Positions 52,059 through 61,227 of a stretch of 64,000 nt of DNA are shown here, piece by piece. Source of the stretch: Adiantum capillus-veneris (taxonomy: Eukaryota > Streptophyta > Polypodiopsida > Polypodiales > Pteridaceae); the NCBI GenBank assembly GCA_014529385.2, contig CM043950.1, positions 158,302,545 through 158,366,544 of the forward strand, read 5' to 3'. The position numbers and the translations under genes are program-made. Position 1 is the first letter of the stretch; each line of letters begins with the position of its first letter. The notes beneath the pieces were generated by a model that searched no databases, was not told the origin of the DNA, and saw nothing but the letters and a program-made list of their open reading frames with translations.

Positions 52059-55000
52059 CTAGTTGTATTCTCTTCTATCAAACTCTCCTCCATAGGTTAA
52101 TAGGCAAATGACATTTTGAGACCACTTCGGTATCATTTCTATGTTGAACAAGTACGCGTCTGGCATGTCGTCATCTACTCCTATAGGGTCTTCTCCATTC
52201 GTCAATCGCGAAAGATGATCAGCTCTAAGATGTGTTTTTCCTTTCTTTACTACTACCGTGAAGTCGAATTCCAGTAAGATAATGAGCCATCTCACTATTC
52301 TCCCGGTATTGCATGGTTTATTCACTAGGTAGAGCAAGGCTTGGTGATCCGTAAAAAACACAAACTTGTTGGCTAGAAGATAATGCCGAAATTTCTTCAC
52401 AGCATATATCATTCCTAATCCTTCTCGCTCTGTTGTGGTATAATTCTTCTCTGCATTGTTGAGCTGTCGACTGGCGTAACAGATAGGAAAATCCATGTTT
52501 CCTTCTTCTGGCTGAGCCAGAATGCATCCTATTGCATATGCCGAAGCATCTATATGCACATGGAATATCTTCTCCCAATCTGGTGATTTCAAGACTGGAG
52601 CAGTAATGAGTGCCTCTTTCAATTTCTTGAACGATTCCTCACACTCCTCTGTCCATTCAAAGTTCACTATTAGCCTGTAAAGTGGTTGGCCTATTATAGC
52701 GTACATGTAAATGAATCGTCTATAATATCCGCAATGTCCCATAAAGCTCTGTACTTGTTTCGCATTGGTTGGTCTAGGCATATCCACTATAACTTTTATC
52801 TTCTCTAAATCCGTGGATATTCCGTTTTGTGAGACAATATGTCCCAGAATTCTGCCCTGTCGGACCATAAACACACATTTCTCAGGATTGAGACAAATGC
52901 GATATGTCCTACATTTCTCAAATACTTTTCTTAGGTGTTCTAGATGCTCATCTCTCAGAAGAGAATGTACACATAAGTCATCCATGTATATTTCTAGAAA
53001 CAACCTTAAGTATTCTTTGAAAGCATGCGTCATCAGCCTCTGGAAGGTTGCGGGAGCATTGGTTAGACCAAAAGGCATAACCCTATAAGCATAGATTCCC
53101 CACTCAGTTGCAAAAGCTGTTTTATGTTGATCTTCCGGTGCTATGGCTAGCTGGTTATATCCTGAAAAACCATCAAGAAAGGAGTAGGCTGTTTTCCCTG
53201 ATACACGCTCTAGAACATGATCAGTTATCGGCAGGGGATAATTGTCCCTGATTGTTGCAGCATTCACTTTCTTTAAGTTGACACACACTCGGAGTTTTCC
53301 GTTCTTCTTGGGTACTACCACAATTGGAGATACCCAATCAGTGTGTTCAATCTCGTATATGAATTCAGCTTCCATTAGCTTATCTATCTCTTCTTTGATT
53401 CGCTTAGCAAACGTATCATTATATGTGTATGGTCTCTGTCTGCTAGGCTTTGCGTCTTGTTTCAGTGGGATTGTGTGTTGGCATATCGATGGGTCAACTC
53501 CCTTTAAGTCCTTATAAGACCATGCAAACACATCCCTATACTCTCTGAGAAGACTCAAAAGTCTCTCTTCCTCACCTGGAGACAAATCTGTGGCTATGTA
53601 CACCGGTCTAGGTGTCTCACCTGGAGCTGCTAAATCCACTTTTTTTGCATCCTCCGGTCCGTCATAAGATTCGTTCTCCCTTCTCTCTCGAATAGGTGGG
53701 GTTAATACCACCTTCCTATCCTCTATTGTGAATTTCCTATAGTGAGAGGGAACATCCATGTTTTCCTTGATTTTGGCGTTTTCGTCCTCTCCACTCTCAA
53801 TTTCTGTCGTCCAAACTTCTTTTAGAGTTTTCTTGAGCTCTCTGTACTTGTTTCTACGTTCTAGCTTGGACTCCGTGTGTTCTCTGTTGCGCTTGTTCTT
53901 TTCTGATTTTTCAGTTTCAGTTTTCGTTCCATTCCTTTGAACTCGATTTCTTGAGCCTCTTTTGCTTTCTCGTAAGCTCTTTTGATCATTGCCTCTCATT
54001 CTTCCAGAAACCTTGTCCTTAACACAGTCTTCCGCCTTTACTAGCATTAGGAATTGATTTTTTCCTCTTATTCTAGGCATCGGATTGGTTCTAACCCCCT
54101 TTGATTTTTTCTTTGCTCTATAGCGTTTCTGGCGTTGTTTAGTTTGGTTCGGAAAATCATAAAATCGGACATCCGTTATAGTTTCTTCGTTTCCACTTGA
54201 ATTGTCCGTTGACTCGTTGTCTGCTTCATTTCCCCACTCAGGATGATCGGGAATGTCGTGAAACACCTCCTCTTCATCTTCCTTTTCCAGTGTATCGTTC
54301 TTTTCAGTTTCTTTTTCGAGTACAGTTCTCAACATGAAGTACGGAACCACGTCGTACCCGTCCTTGTCGCAAAATTTTGTTGTGGGACCATCCGGAATTG
54401 CACAAACATCTAGGGTTGCTAGAATGTGTGTCCATTCTAATGGTTCAAGCGTGTCCTCTGGAAAGGGTTCTCCTATATAAGTTTCGTCTTCGATAGCCCT
54501 TTCTAAAACACATTCTTCTCGTTTCAGACTTCCACATTTCGAAGCTCCACACATCCATAACTCCTTGGGTTTACCTAACCAAGCTGGAAATTCGGATCCC
54601 GCCAAAGTAGCTGAATCAAACTCCTCCACCGGTGTTCGGTTCACATCTTTGTAGCTATGGTCTCTCAGGTTCACACGTGTAGTGGTTTCCATATTTCTCA
54701 GGTATATGTGATCGTAGCCCCAATCTTGGACCATTTTCAACTGTCTCATGAATGGTCTTCCCAATATGATATCATAGTTATTCTCCTTGCCAAAATCGAC
54801 AATAGCAAAAGTATGTTCGTATTCAATGCCGCAAGAAGTCACTACGACTTTCTCTAATAACCCCATAGGTTTCTCCATGTGTCCATCTGCTAATTGGAGT
54901 TTCAACCTAGTCTTCCTTATTGCTGGTTTCCCCCATTTTTTCCAGATTTCTTTTGTAGCAATGGCTACCCCAGCTCCGCTGTCTAGTATTGCCATCGTGT

Positions 55001-55190
55001 TTACTCCTTGGAATTCAACTGGTAAGGTTGTATTCCCCTCTTCAACTTCGCAATACTCTCCGACCTTGTTTAAGGGTACAGGCTTAGCATTCTTTTGTGG
55101 TTTGCTCAGCTCTTGTATACCCTCTTTCAGTCTCGATGTTGGGTCTTTTATCCCGAATTTCTCCAAGCATTTTCCTACAGTGGTCCACAT
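52059..55190 (-). CDS. pol: PR1-RT-RNase H of element B
   Basis: 1043 residues open. Protease: AILDSGAG with D70 and DIILGRPF at 140-147. Residues ~150-480 are a long linker with an acidic part (~295-340) and a very basic part (~350-455). RT runs from ~535: DWVSPIVVVPKKNGKLRVC, FLDGFSGYNQLA, MPFGLTNAPATFQRLM, and YMDD at 735-738. RNase H: HIDASAYAIG (D881), TTTEREG (E922), FTDHQALLYL (D948), RADHLSRL (D991), so all four metal-binding residues are present. It ends at a TAG after REYN, beyond which the integrase continues in the same frame. The start used is the ATG at 55190; homologous sequence extends upstream in broken frames. Confidence 0.93.
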   Translation of the reverse strand: MWTTVGKCLEKFGIKDPTSRLKEGIQELSKPQKNAKPVPLNKVGEYCEVEEGNTTLPVEFQGVNTMAILDSGAGVAIATKEIWKKWGKPAIRKTRLKLQLADGHMEKPMGLLEKVVVTSCGIEYEHTFAIVDFGKENNYDIILGRPFMRQLKMVQDWGYDHIYLRNMETTTRVNLRDHSYKDVNRTPVEEFDSATLAGSEFPAWLGKPKELWMCGASKCGSLKREECVLERAIEDETYIGEPFPEDTLEPLEWTHILATLDVCAIPDGPTTKFCDKDGYDVVPYFMLRTVLEKETEKNDTLEKEDEEEVFHDIPDHPEWGNEADNESTDNSSGNEETITDVRFYDFPNQTKQRQKRYRAKKKSKGVRTNPMPRIRGKNQFLMLVKAEDCVKDKVSGRMRGNDQKSLRESKRGSRNRVQRNGTKTETEKSEKNKRNREHTESKLERRNKYRELKKTLKEVWTTEIESGEDENAKIKENMDVPSHYRKFTIEDRKVVLTPPIRERRENESYDGPEDAKKVDLAAPGETPRPVYIATDLSPGEEERLLSLLREYRDVFAWSYKDLKGVDPSICQHTIPLKQDAKPSRQRPYTYNDTFAKRIKEEIDKLMEAEFIYEIEHTDWVSPIVVVPKKNGKLRVCVNLKKVNAATIRDNYPLPITDHVLERVSGKTAYSFLDGFSGYNQLAIAPEDQHKTAFATEWGIYAYRVMPFGLTNAPATFQRLMTHAFKEYLRLFLEIYMDDLCVHSLLRDEHLEHLRKVFEKCRTYRICLNPEKCVFMVRQGRILGHIVSQNGISTDLEKIKVIVDMPRPTNAKQVQSFMGHCGYYRRFIYMYAIIGQPLYRLIVNFEWTEECEESFKKLKEALITAPVLKSPDWEKIFHVHIDASAYAIGCILAQPEEGNMDFPICYASRQLNNAEKNYTTTEREGLGMIYAVKKFRHYLLANKFVFFTDHQALLYLVNKPCNTGRIVRWLIILLEFDFTVVVKKGKTHLRADHLSRLTNGEDPIGVDDDMPDAYLFNIEMIPKWSQNVICLLTYGGEFDRREYN

Positions 55191-55331
55191 ATGTGGTCTT
55201 AGCTCAAAAGCTCAGCTAGAGTGATAGTGCATGTCACTGGTGTTGACAAGATCTCTATCAATCCTTGCGAGTCCATGACTTTTTCTGATGAAATTCTTCG
55301 TGAGGGAAGTGCTTTAATCTCGGATTTTGCT
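55191..55331 (-). pseudogene. Pre-protease segment of element B, frame-broken
   Basis: In another frame from PR1, the segment reads SRRISSEKVMDSQGLIEIL and TITLAELL, resembling the helical region that precedes the protease in related elements. Two stops in the main frame show a local frameshift. Confidence 0.5.
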
Positions 55332-55850
55332 TCATACTCTCCTAAGTATGAAGGTAAGGTATTCAGTGAGTGAGGTTTCTCTCCATTGTTCTAACAGAGC
55401 CCCCATCTCCCAGTAAGATTGCAGATCCAAGTCCACTTGAGATCCTGCCTCAAATTCCACTATGGGAGGATTCCTGATGTCCTTTTCCCAATTTGTCTGA
55501 TTAGCTTGGCAACTTAGCTCGTTTGCAAAGTTTGCCTCTCTCACTTGTTTCCAAAATTCATTGTAATCCTCATCTCTTCCGTAAGACCTCTGTATGACTG
55601 GATGAAAACTCTCTATCTCCTGATCGGTTGTGTTCAATACTATACGGTCATCCTTGTGTGTATTTTCAGGCTTTTGTGCACTGGGAGTCTTTTCAGTTAC
55701 CCCTGAAACGACAGTCTCTTGCTGAATTGGGTTTTCCGTTGCACAATTCATTGTTTCTTTTGGTGGTTCTAATAAGGCTTGTGCAGTCTCGATCATTCTC
55801 TGGCACATTTCAAGTCTCTGCTTTTCCAATTCCGCGTCTGGGTATGTCAT
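55332..55850 (-). CDS. Gag-pol linker ORF of element B
   Basis: 172 residues, acidic and polar, in the same frame as PR1-RT but with stops between. It includes EFWKQVREANFANELSCQ and QSYWEMGALLEQWRE. No known domain. It lies between the zinc knuckles and the protease and is one frame away from the zinc-knuckle ORF. Confidence 0.5.
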   Translation of the reverse strand: MTYPDAELEKQRLEMCQRMIETAQALLEPPKETMNCATENPIQQETVVSGVTEKTPSAQKPENTHKDDRIVLNTTDQEIESFHPVIQRSYGRDEDYNEFWKQVREANFANELSCQANQTNWEKDIRNPPIVEFEAGSQVDLDLQSYWEMGALLEQWRETSLTEYLTFILRRV

Positions 55851-55879
55851 CCACCTCTGTTCTTGTGTTTGGTTGTTCT

Positions 55880-56713
55880 TTAACCTAGCTTCGTAAGCTT
55901 CATCAGTGCGTCCAATGGTTCGTGTACTTTGTCGACTAGCACTGATCCCCCTGAGCTTAAGCTCGTTGTTTCTTTGATACTCTTTTGTTTCGTTCTTTCT
56001 GGGCTCATCTCTCGTTTCCCGTTTTGACTCTCAAGTTTTTCTAATCTATCTTTAGTTCTCTTTAGTTCCTCAGCTAGAATAGCGTCTTCACGTTCTTTTC
56101 TCAACTTCATGCGTGCTTTTCTAGCTTTCCATGTGTTTTTCTGACTCCGCGGTCCTTGACTAACCGTTTCAGTCGCTAACTTTCCATTCTCAGGTTCCCT
56201 AGTGGTTTTCTTAGCTTGAGCTCTAGTAACAACTTGCGTTGGTATCAGAGTTTCATTTTCAGACCCACTGCTGGTAGGAATAGTTTCTAGCATATTCAAT
56301 GTCGTCTTTTGCACTTTGTTTGGATTTTTTGAACAATCCTCAATGAAGTGAGTAACCCCACACTCAGTGCAATAAGCGTTAATTCTAATGATTTCCGTAT
56401 GTGGACAAACATTCATCAGATGGTCACCTCCACACTTGTAACAGGGTCCTAGTGCTGGTCTTGGTCCCATTTGATTCGTCCTTTGTGGATAGGATGGTCT
56501 TTGTCCTGTTAACCCTCCATGAGCTATTAACATCAATGTTCTTGCATCCAAATTGTATCTCTCTTCATCAGTAGCACTTGTAACTGTTGGGGTTCCAACA
56601 TTCCCAATCATGCCCCATGGTTCTGGTTGTTTGGGTTCTTCTGGTGGGTAATACACAATTGGAGACATGTGTGCACCAGATTCTTCATAATAGGCTTGAA
56701 CAGGCACTAGGGC
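55880..56713 (-). CDS. gag: Nucleocapsid part of gag, element B, two zinc knuckles
   Basis: 275 residues counted from 56707. Zinc knuckles at C89-C92-H96-C101 (CYKCGGDHLMNVC) and C113-C116-H120-C125 (CTECGVTHFIEDC). Both have C-x2-C-x3-H-x4-C spacing, one residue shorter than the canonical C-x2-C-x4-H-x4-C. A basic coiled segment (MKLRKEREDAILAEELKRTK) follows. It is in the same frame as the capsid ORF upstream, separated only by a TAA at 56714-56716. Confidence 0.85.
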   Translation of the reverse strand, partial: ALVPVQAYYEESGAHMSPIVYYPPEEPKQPEPWGMIGNVGTPTVTSATDEERYNLDARTLMLIAHGGLTGQRPSYPQRTNQMGPRPALGPCYKCGGDHLMNVCPHTEIIRINAYCTECGVTHFIEDCSKNPNKVQKTTLNMLETIPTSSGSENETLIPTQVVTRAQAKKTTREPENGKLATETVSQGPRSQKNTWKARKARMKLRKEREDAILAEELKRTKDRLEKLESQNGKREMSPERTKQKSIKETTSLSSGGSVLVDKVHEPLDALMKLTKLG

Positions 56714-57499
56714 TTATTCTTCCTGATTCTCTAAGTTTGGTGCATATCTAATGCCCACTGGTCTTGCTCCTGGTAAAGGTGGTTCTTGTCCCAATACCGG
56801 TTGCGGTCTTTCTATCCCCATAGGTCCTGGTACATTTCCCGTTGGGTATCGAGGTACTGGATGTACTTGAGGTGGTGATAATTGAGCAGGAGGTGCATAC
56901 TGACGCTCCCTTATATACCCTTTGTTGTAATAGCACTCCTTTGTTGTATGGTTTGTCCATTTTTGTTCAATAGCACACCATTTCAGTGTTTTTGGAAATG
57001 GTTTTTGGTATGGTGCCATCCTTTTTAGAGCATCTTCTATCATTTGCTCTACATTTGGCATGGTTGTTGTTTGAACATTCTTTTTAGTGGTAGTCTCGCT
57101 CGCTACGAAGGAGGAGCTACTGGATGCAAAATCTGTATCCGCTGACACCTCTCCATAAACCGTACAGTTATCCACTAAGTACAATGCCTCTCTCGTTACT
57201 TGCTCGAAACTTGTACAAGCTTTCAAGTGCAAGTCCTTCTTGAGAGTGTCGTTTCTCAGTCCCTCAATAAAGAGAACAGATAGTCTGTCATCTTGTGGTC
57301 GTTCACGTACTGGACATCTCTCAATGTATTGTTTGAAGCGAAGTGAAGCTTCCTTCACTTTTTCGTGTTCTCTCTGTTTAAAAGCATATATTTGTGAGAC
57401 CATATTGTGCTTAATCCCTCGTTTTGAGAATTCCTCAGCAAACTCTCTTAGCAAATGGTCAATGTCATGGAATCCCCCATGTTCAGTGGTTGAAACCAT
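56714..57499 (-). CDS. gag: Capsid part of gag, element B
   Basis: 261 residues. DIDHLLREFAEEFSKRGIKH, MVSQIYAFKQREHEKVKEAS, QYIERCPV and VLFIEGLRNDTLKKDLHL are typical of the Ty3/gypsy capsid. A Pro-rich tail follows. The beginning of the domain is in the preceding ORF in another frame, so a one-base shift lies near 57490. It ends in TAA. Confidence 0.85.
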   Translation of the reverse strand: MVSTTEHGGFHDIDHLLREFAEEFSKRGIKHNMVSQIYAFKQREHEKVKEASLRFKQYIERCPVRERPQDDRLSVLFIEGLRNDTLKKDLHLKACTSFEQVTREALYLVDNCTVYGEVSADTDFASSSSSFVASETTTKKNVQTTTMPNVEQMIEDALKRMAPYQKPFPKTLKWCAIEQKWTNHTTKECYYNKGYIRERQYAPPAQLSPPQVHPVPRYPTGNVPGPMGIERPQPVLGQEPPLPGARPVGIRYAPNLENQEE

Positions 57500-57666
57500 G
57501 TCAATGCCGTACCTTCTAGAGTAAGACCAAATCCTTCGTATTGTGTATGGAAATCTGTTATCTGCTCAGCTCTTAAGACTTGCTTAAAGAGTGACACATG
57601 TGCATACGGATCTCCTGAACCACCATACTTCTTTGGCATACACTTGGCTACTTGAGATGGTCTCAT
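57448..57666 (-). CDS. gag: Start of the capsid domain, element B
   Basis: 72 residues: CMPKKYGGSGDPYAHVSLF, then YEGFGLTLEGTALTWFQ, the first half of the gag capsid domain. Its ATG overlaps the stop of the upstream ORF as ATGA at 57663-57666. Past ~57490 the frame reads nonsense, and the true continuation is one base away. Confidence 0.7.
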   Translation of the reverse strand: MRPSQVAKCMPKKYGGSGDPYAHVSLFKQVLRAEQITDFHTQYEGFGLTLEGTALTWFQPLNMGDSMTLTIC

Positions 57667-58832
57667 ACGTCTATGGCTGCTACCAATCTCATTGCTCCTG
57701 TGTCCCGGCTAAAGCTTTGTCTAGCATCATGGACTTCATGGGTTACCCTTGTCGGTTCCCCTGCTCTGAATCTACTACTAGGAGGTAAATGTGATGGTTC
57801 CGCTTCGAACCTTGGACCTGGAGTGGTACAAGTGGGGATTGGAACTGTACTACCTCGATTCGTATCCATTGACTCTCTGGAATGTAATGATCCCATTGGT
57901 CCGGTCTTCGAGTACGGAGGTTGACTGAAAGAGTCAGCAGCCTGAGTTCTTTGTCCTCCTGTTGTCATTGGGTTTTGCACTCCATTTGTTGGTGCTGGTC
58001 TTTGTGAGCTAGAAGTAACATAATACTGATGTAGTGGTCCCCCAAAGTATGTATATCCTTCTAATTCTTTCTTGCCCATTGTTGAGTATTGCCTCCCATA
58101 CTTGTCGTAAGCGGCAATTTTCACTTCCGATCCCTTTGTGTAGGTAAAGACATTAAGTCTTTTTTGGTCTGTCAACTCTCCAGTGTAGGGTTCTTCACAT
58201 CTATAATAGAGATCTTGCTCCCCATTATTATATTTGTATAGCCCCACATAGATGTTATCAGTGTTGATCCTTGTAGTTTCATTCTCTCTTCTTAACCTCG
58301 CATCAGGGAAGTTCATTATTGGTGCCTTCTCCTCAAGTTCTTCATCTACTTTGGCTTTGGTGCCCATCAATCCCCACTTGTCCACAATGTTAGGGTTTAG
58401 GACTACCAAGTACATGGTACCCTCGTCATCTAGATATCTATCTCCGCTATAGCTCACAGGCACTAAGTCCGTGAACTCACTAGGTCTCTCCTCTATCTTT
58501 ACACAATAGCGGTCCATTCCATCTTTGTAGATCTTGGCACCTTGCTCATTGTCATACTGGTATTTTATGAACAATAGCTTCATTGTGGCGGAAGGGTTTG
58601 ATGATCCTGCTGCCATATTTTCTCTGTTGTTCAGGTTCAAGTGTTCCAAGTGTTCGGTGAAAATCTCGTAAGATCTCTCCGAAGAAGTATCAGAGACACT
58701 TCCTTCAAAGATCGGCTCTAATGGTTGCACCCAAATTTGGTTTACACTTCCCTCAGTTGATATGACACTTGCTGGTTCCCCTTGTTTTGGTTGGTTATTC
58801 TGGAGGTTCCTGCCCGATCTCAAATTCATCAA
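57663..58832 (-). CDS. gag: Gag N-terminal extension, element B
   Basis: 388 residues from ATG 58829. It begins MNLRSGRNLQ, a start of the style seen in plant gag proteins. Residues ~85-270 look folded (LLFIKYQYDNEQGAKIYKDG, GTMYLVVLNPNIVDKWGL, YVGLYKYNNGEQDLYYRC), with no known family recognised. The last third is Pro/Ser-rich and disordered. The ORF ends in an ATGA overlap with the capsid frame, which could be a lesion or a reinitiation/frameshift site. Confidence 0.7.
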   Translation of the reverse strand: MMNLRSGRNLQNNQPKQGEPASVISTEGSVNQIWVQPLEPIFEGSVSDTSSERSYEIFTEHLEHLNLNNRENMAAGSSNPSATMKLLFIKYQYDNEQGAKIYKDGMDRYCVKIEERPSEFTDLVPVSYSGDRYLDDEGTMYLVVLNPNIVDKWGLMGTKAKVDEELEEKAPIMNFPDARLRRENETTRINTDNIYVGLYKYNNGEQDLYYRCEEPYTGELTDQKRLNVFTYTKGSEVKIAAYDKYGRQYSTMGKKELEGYTYFGGPLHQYYVTSSSQRPAPTNGVQNPMTTGGQRTQAADSFSQPPYSKTGPMGSLHSRESMDTNRGSTVPIPTCTTPGPRFEAEPSHLPPSSRFRAGEPTRVTHEVHDARQSFSRDTGAMRLVAAIDV

Positions 58833-60234
58833 TTCCCCTAAAGGACTTTAACTTTTCCGTCTCGGCAATTTGTTTTCCCCAAGTTTTTGTGGTCAGAATT
58901 GATCCAAACTGATTGATACTTGGTCAATTGTTTAATTTTGTCAGTCGGACAACTTCTGTTTCATCAAGTGAGAATTTTGTTGCAGTTATGCTGAAAAAGA
59001 CATTATACGCGTATGATGTCTTTTTTCACAGATTTAGACTATTTTGGTTATGCTCACTCTCAATAGCCCCCTTATGCTCTGTCCACTCACAAAATTTAGT
59101 TTGAACTCTGTTTGAGCAAGTTATGGCTAATTTAGGCTTTTCTTGGCAATTTTTCGCTTTTGACTTGTTTTGGGTCAATTGTGATCCAAATGGGATGAAA
59201 CTTGAAATATAACCTCTAGACAGCTATTACAATGGATCTGTGTTGGCAAAGTATCAAAATATGTCCAAAATTAGGTAAAAGACATTATACGCGTATGATG
59301 TCTTTTTCATCAATTTGGGTCAATACTTGATATTTATGCTTTCTACAGTGTTTGTAACAATCTTGTCAGGTCAGATATCAAAAATAAGCAGTGGATGTGC
59401 CAAAAGACATTATACGCGTATGATGTCTTTTTTCACAGATTTTGACTATTCTTGGTTTTAAGCCTTCTCCAATGTTTATAATTGAGTTTCAAGTGTTTTT
59501 GTCAGGTTTGAATATAAAAACAAGATCTGAATCCAAAATTTCCTATTCTTTGTGTTTCTTGGACTCCGACTTGTCTTTTTGGGTTTCTTTGAGTGTTAAT
59601 GCTCTTGTTTTAAGTTGAAATTAGGGTATAACTCCCCTTTTGAACACTCTGGTAAAGTCAAAATTTCTGTATTGGTCTCTGTTTGGTCATTTAGACATCA
59701 TACGCGTATGATGTCTAAAGTTGCAGATTTCCAATTTTTTGGCACAGAATCCTTCCTAAAGCTTTCTCTAGTGCTCAGCAACTCACAGATACACAGAAAA
59801 TTTCTCTGACTTTTGTTTATTGCAAGTTTCACTACTAACTCGACGGTTTAGTGATCTAATATGCAATCAACCATATCAAGCAAATACTCCAATGATTACT
59901 AGCTCCAGATCAGGATCAAATGAAGTCCTACCTAAGCTATTCCTAATCATAAAATGGGTTTGGTAATTGTGATTTTAAAGAGATCCACTGCCACTCACGG
60001 ACTAGCAAATTCTTCTTCTATCAACAACTACTCAACATCAACAAAACAACAAACAAATCTAAGCTAATCTAAAAATACTGTCAACACGGAAGACCCAGGA
60101 ATACCCCACTTCCTAGTATCTCTCGAGATCTTCGGAGTCCACCACTCCTAGATCTTTTCTAACTAAAGTATACAAAGTAGTTTATACGACTCACCTCGTA
60201 GGATTAGTCTAAGGTCACCTACTTAGGGCTCTCG
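58830..60234 (-). other. Untranslated leader of element B
   Basis: 1.4 kb between the PBS and the gag ATG with no supported gene. It carries four palindromes (next entry). Splice-like sites were not analysed. Confidence 0.7.
58999..59715. repeat. Four CGCG-centred palindromes in the leader of element B
   Basis: 22-bp sites at 58999-59020, 59281-59302, 59406-59427 and 59694-59715, same core as 46578-47585; the first three carry ATTATACG in one arm. Starts are 282, 125 and 288 bases apart, close to 283, 135 and 284 before ORF3. The nearest copy is 170 bases from the gag ATG. Confidence 0.95.
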
Positions 60235-60252
60235 TCTCCGGCAACGGCGCCA
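60235..60252 (-). promoter_or_regulatory. Primer binding site of element B
   Basis: The minus strand reads TGGCGCCGTTGCCGGAGA, two bases inside the 5' LTR end. TGGCGCCGTTGCC is common in plant Ty3/gypsy elements. Confidence 0.85.
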
Positions 60253-60254
60253 AA

Positions 60255-60878
60255 TGTTAAGGCGGTTACGCCGCTAGCGGAAGCTAAATAGCGAGCACTC
60301 AACCAACAACAGAATTTGTCAGACGAGGACGGAGCTTGACCCGCAGGCGCATGGAAACAACTAGGTGGGTGTCAATTCACCTACTCAACCTTCTAAGACA
60401 ATCACTACTAAGGAAATCAAATCTAAGTTCTAAAATACACAAGTGACTGAAATCCTTACTACGAACGAATGCTATACGAAACAGGATCTAGAATCATTGA
60501 ATCGATCTCAAACTCAAGGGGAAGTCTATACACTAGGTAAGAACAACACCCTAAAGACTTGAATTGCAAAATCAACCTATAACCACTCCGTGCGGTAAAC
60601 GCGTATGAAGACAGGCTGAAAAATACAGGTGATCAAAACTTGACCCCGATGGTACGAATGCGTAGCTCTACTGGTTGCGGTTCTATAAATATGCTGTACG
60701 CTCCATTCCGACACACGAGTTGGAAGAAAACTCACACCGAAGCTCGTAGGAACTTACCACACATAGAAGACGATAGCTCGCACTCTTGGTATCTGTGCAT
60801 AGCTCTCGCCGTTGCTAACACAATGGCGGTGTCGCTTCTCCAATGGCGGCTCCGTAGCTCGCGTAGCAAGTAGATAAG

Positions 60879-60926
<48 letters not shown>

Positions 60927-61222
60927 ACACAGTCACTGCGCTCAAAAACTCACTTTGATTAATAATCCGAATCCCCTTAGGTTACAAAACTTTGGCTTAT
61001 ATACCTCAGCCTTGAAGGTGAGAACATCTCTAACTAATTACATCGGCAAGTGAAATTACTTCGGAATTACAAGCTGGAAACTCAATTGAGTCCCGTTACT
61101 TAATGAATGGCTCCAATCAAAATCAATGTCGGAAAGACATTTATTACAATGAATGGTTACAAAAATGATGAGTGTGAGCAAAAATGTGGGTGTGATCCTC
61201 TGCTGGCTCTGCTGGCTCAATA
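60255..61222 (-). mobile_element. 5' LTR of element B
   Basis: Matches 42106-43085 with roughly 3% substitutions. The TATA box is at 60996-61003, the GA tract at 60881-60924, and the palindrome half-site AAACGCGTATGAAGAC at 60597-60612. Near its start (coding sense) it carries a small CTGCTGGCT duplication, and its terminal TGTTG is TATTG. Confidence 0.93.
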
Positions 61223-61227
61223 GAACC
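61223..61227. repeat. Target-site duplication of element B, right
   Basis: GAACC, matching 42101-42105. Confidence 0.92.

Larger units (their letters stand above)
42106..61222 (-). mobile_element. Element B: 19.1-kb Ty3/gypsy LTR retrotransposon
   Basis: Complete and on the minus strand: LTRs of 980 (42106-43085) and 968 bases (60255-61222), a 5-bp GAACC target duplication, and PBS TGGCGCCGTTGCCGGAGA. A leader with four palindromes is followed by gag with two zinc knuckles, PR1-RT-RNase H, integrase, PR2, an internal polypurine tract, a spacer with five palindromes, ORF3 and a terminal polypurine tract. Domain order makes it Ty3/gypsy; I see no chromodomain and no second RNase H. The LTRs differ by roughly 3% by eye. 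The size, the second protease-like domain, the doubled zinc module, ORF3 and the palindromes make it unusual. Element C is a degraded relative. Confidence 0.93.

Noticed and set aside
28474-52061. UAG reassigned to glutamine in this genome
   Set aside because: Other frames use TAG as a normal end, frameshifts are also present, and C-to-T loss in CAG explains the pattern. Kept only as an alternative in the stop-codon finding.
46578-59715. Palindromic repeats as a CRISPR array
   Set aside because: Spacing of 125-288 bases, eukaryotic retroelement context and no cas genes. The repeats are perfect palindromes in untranslated regions of one element.
42106-61222. Element B as an integrated plant pararetrovirus
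   Set aside because: It has LTRs, a target-site duplication, a PBS, polypurine tracts and an integrase, and no movement protein. It is an LTR retrotransposon.
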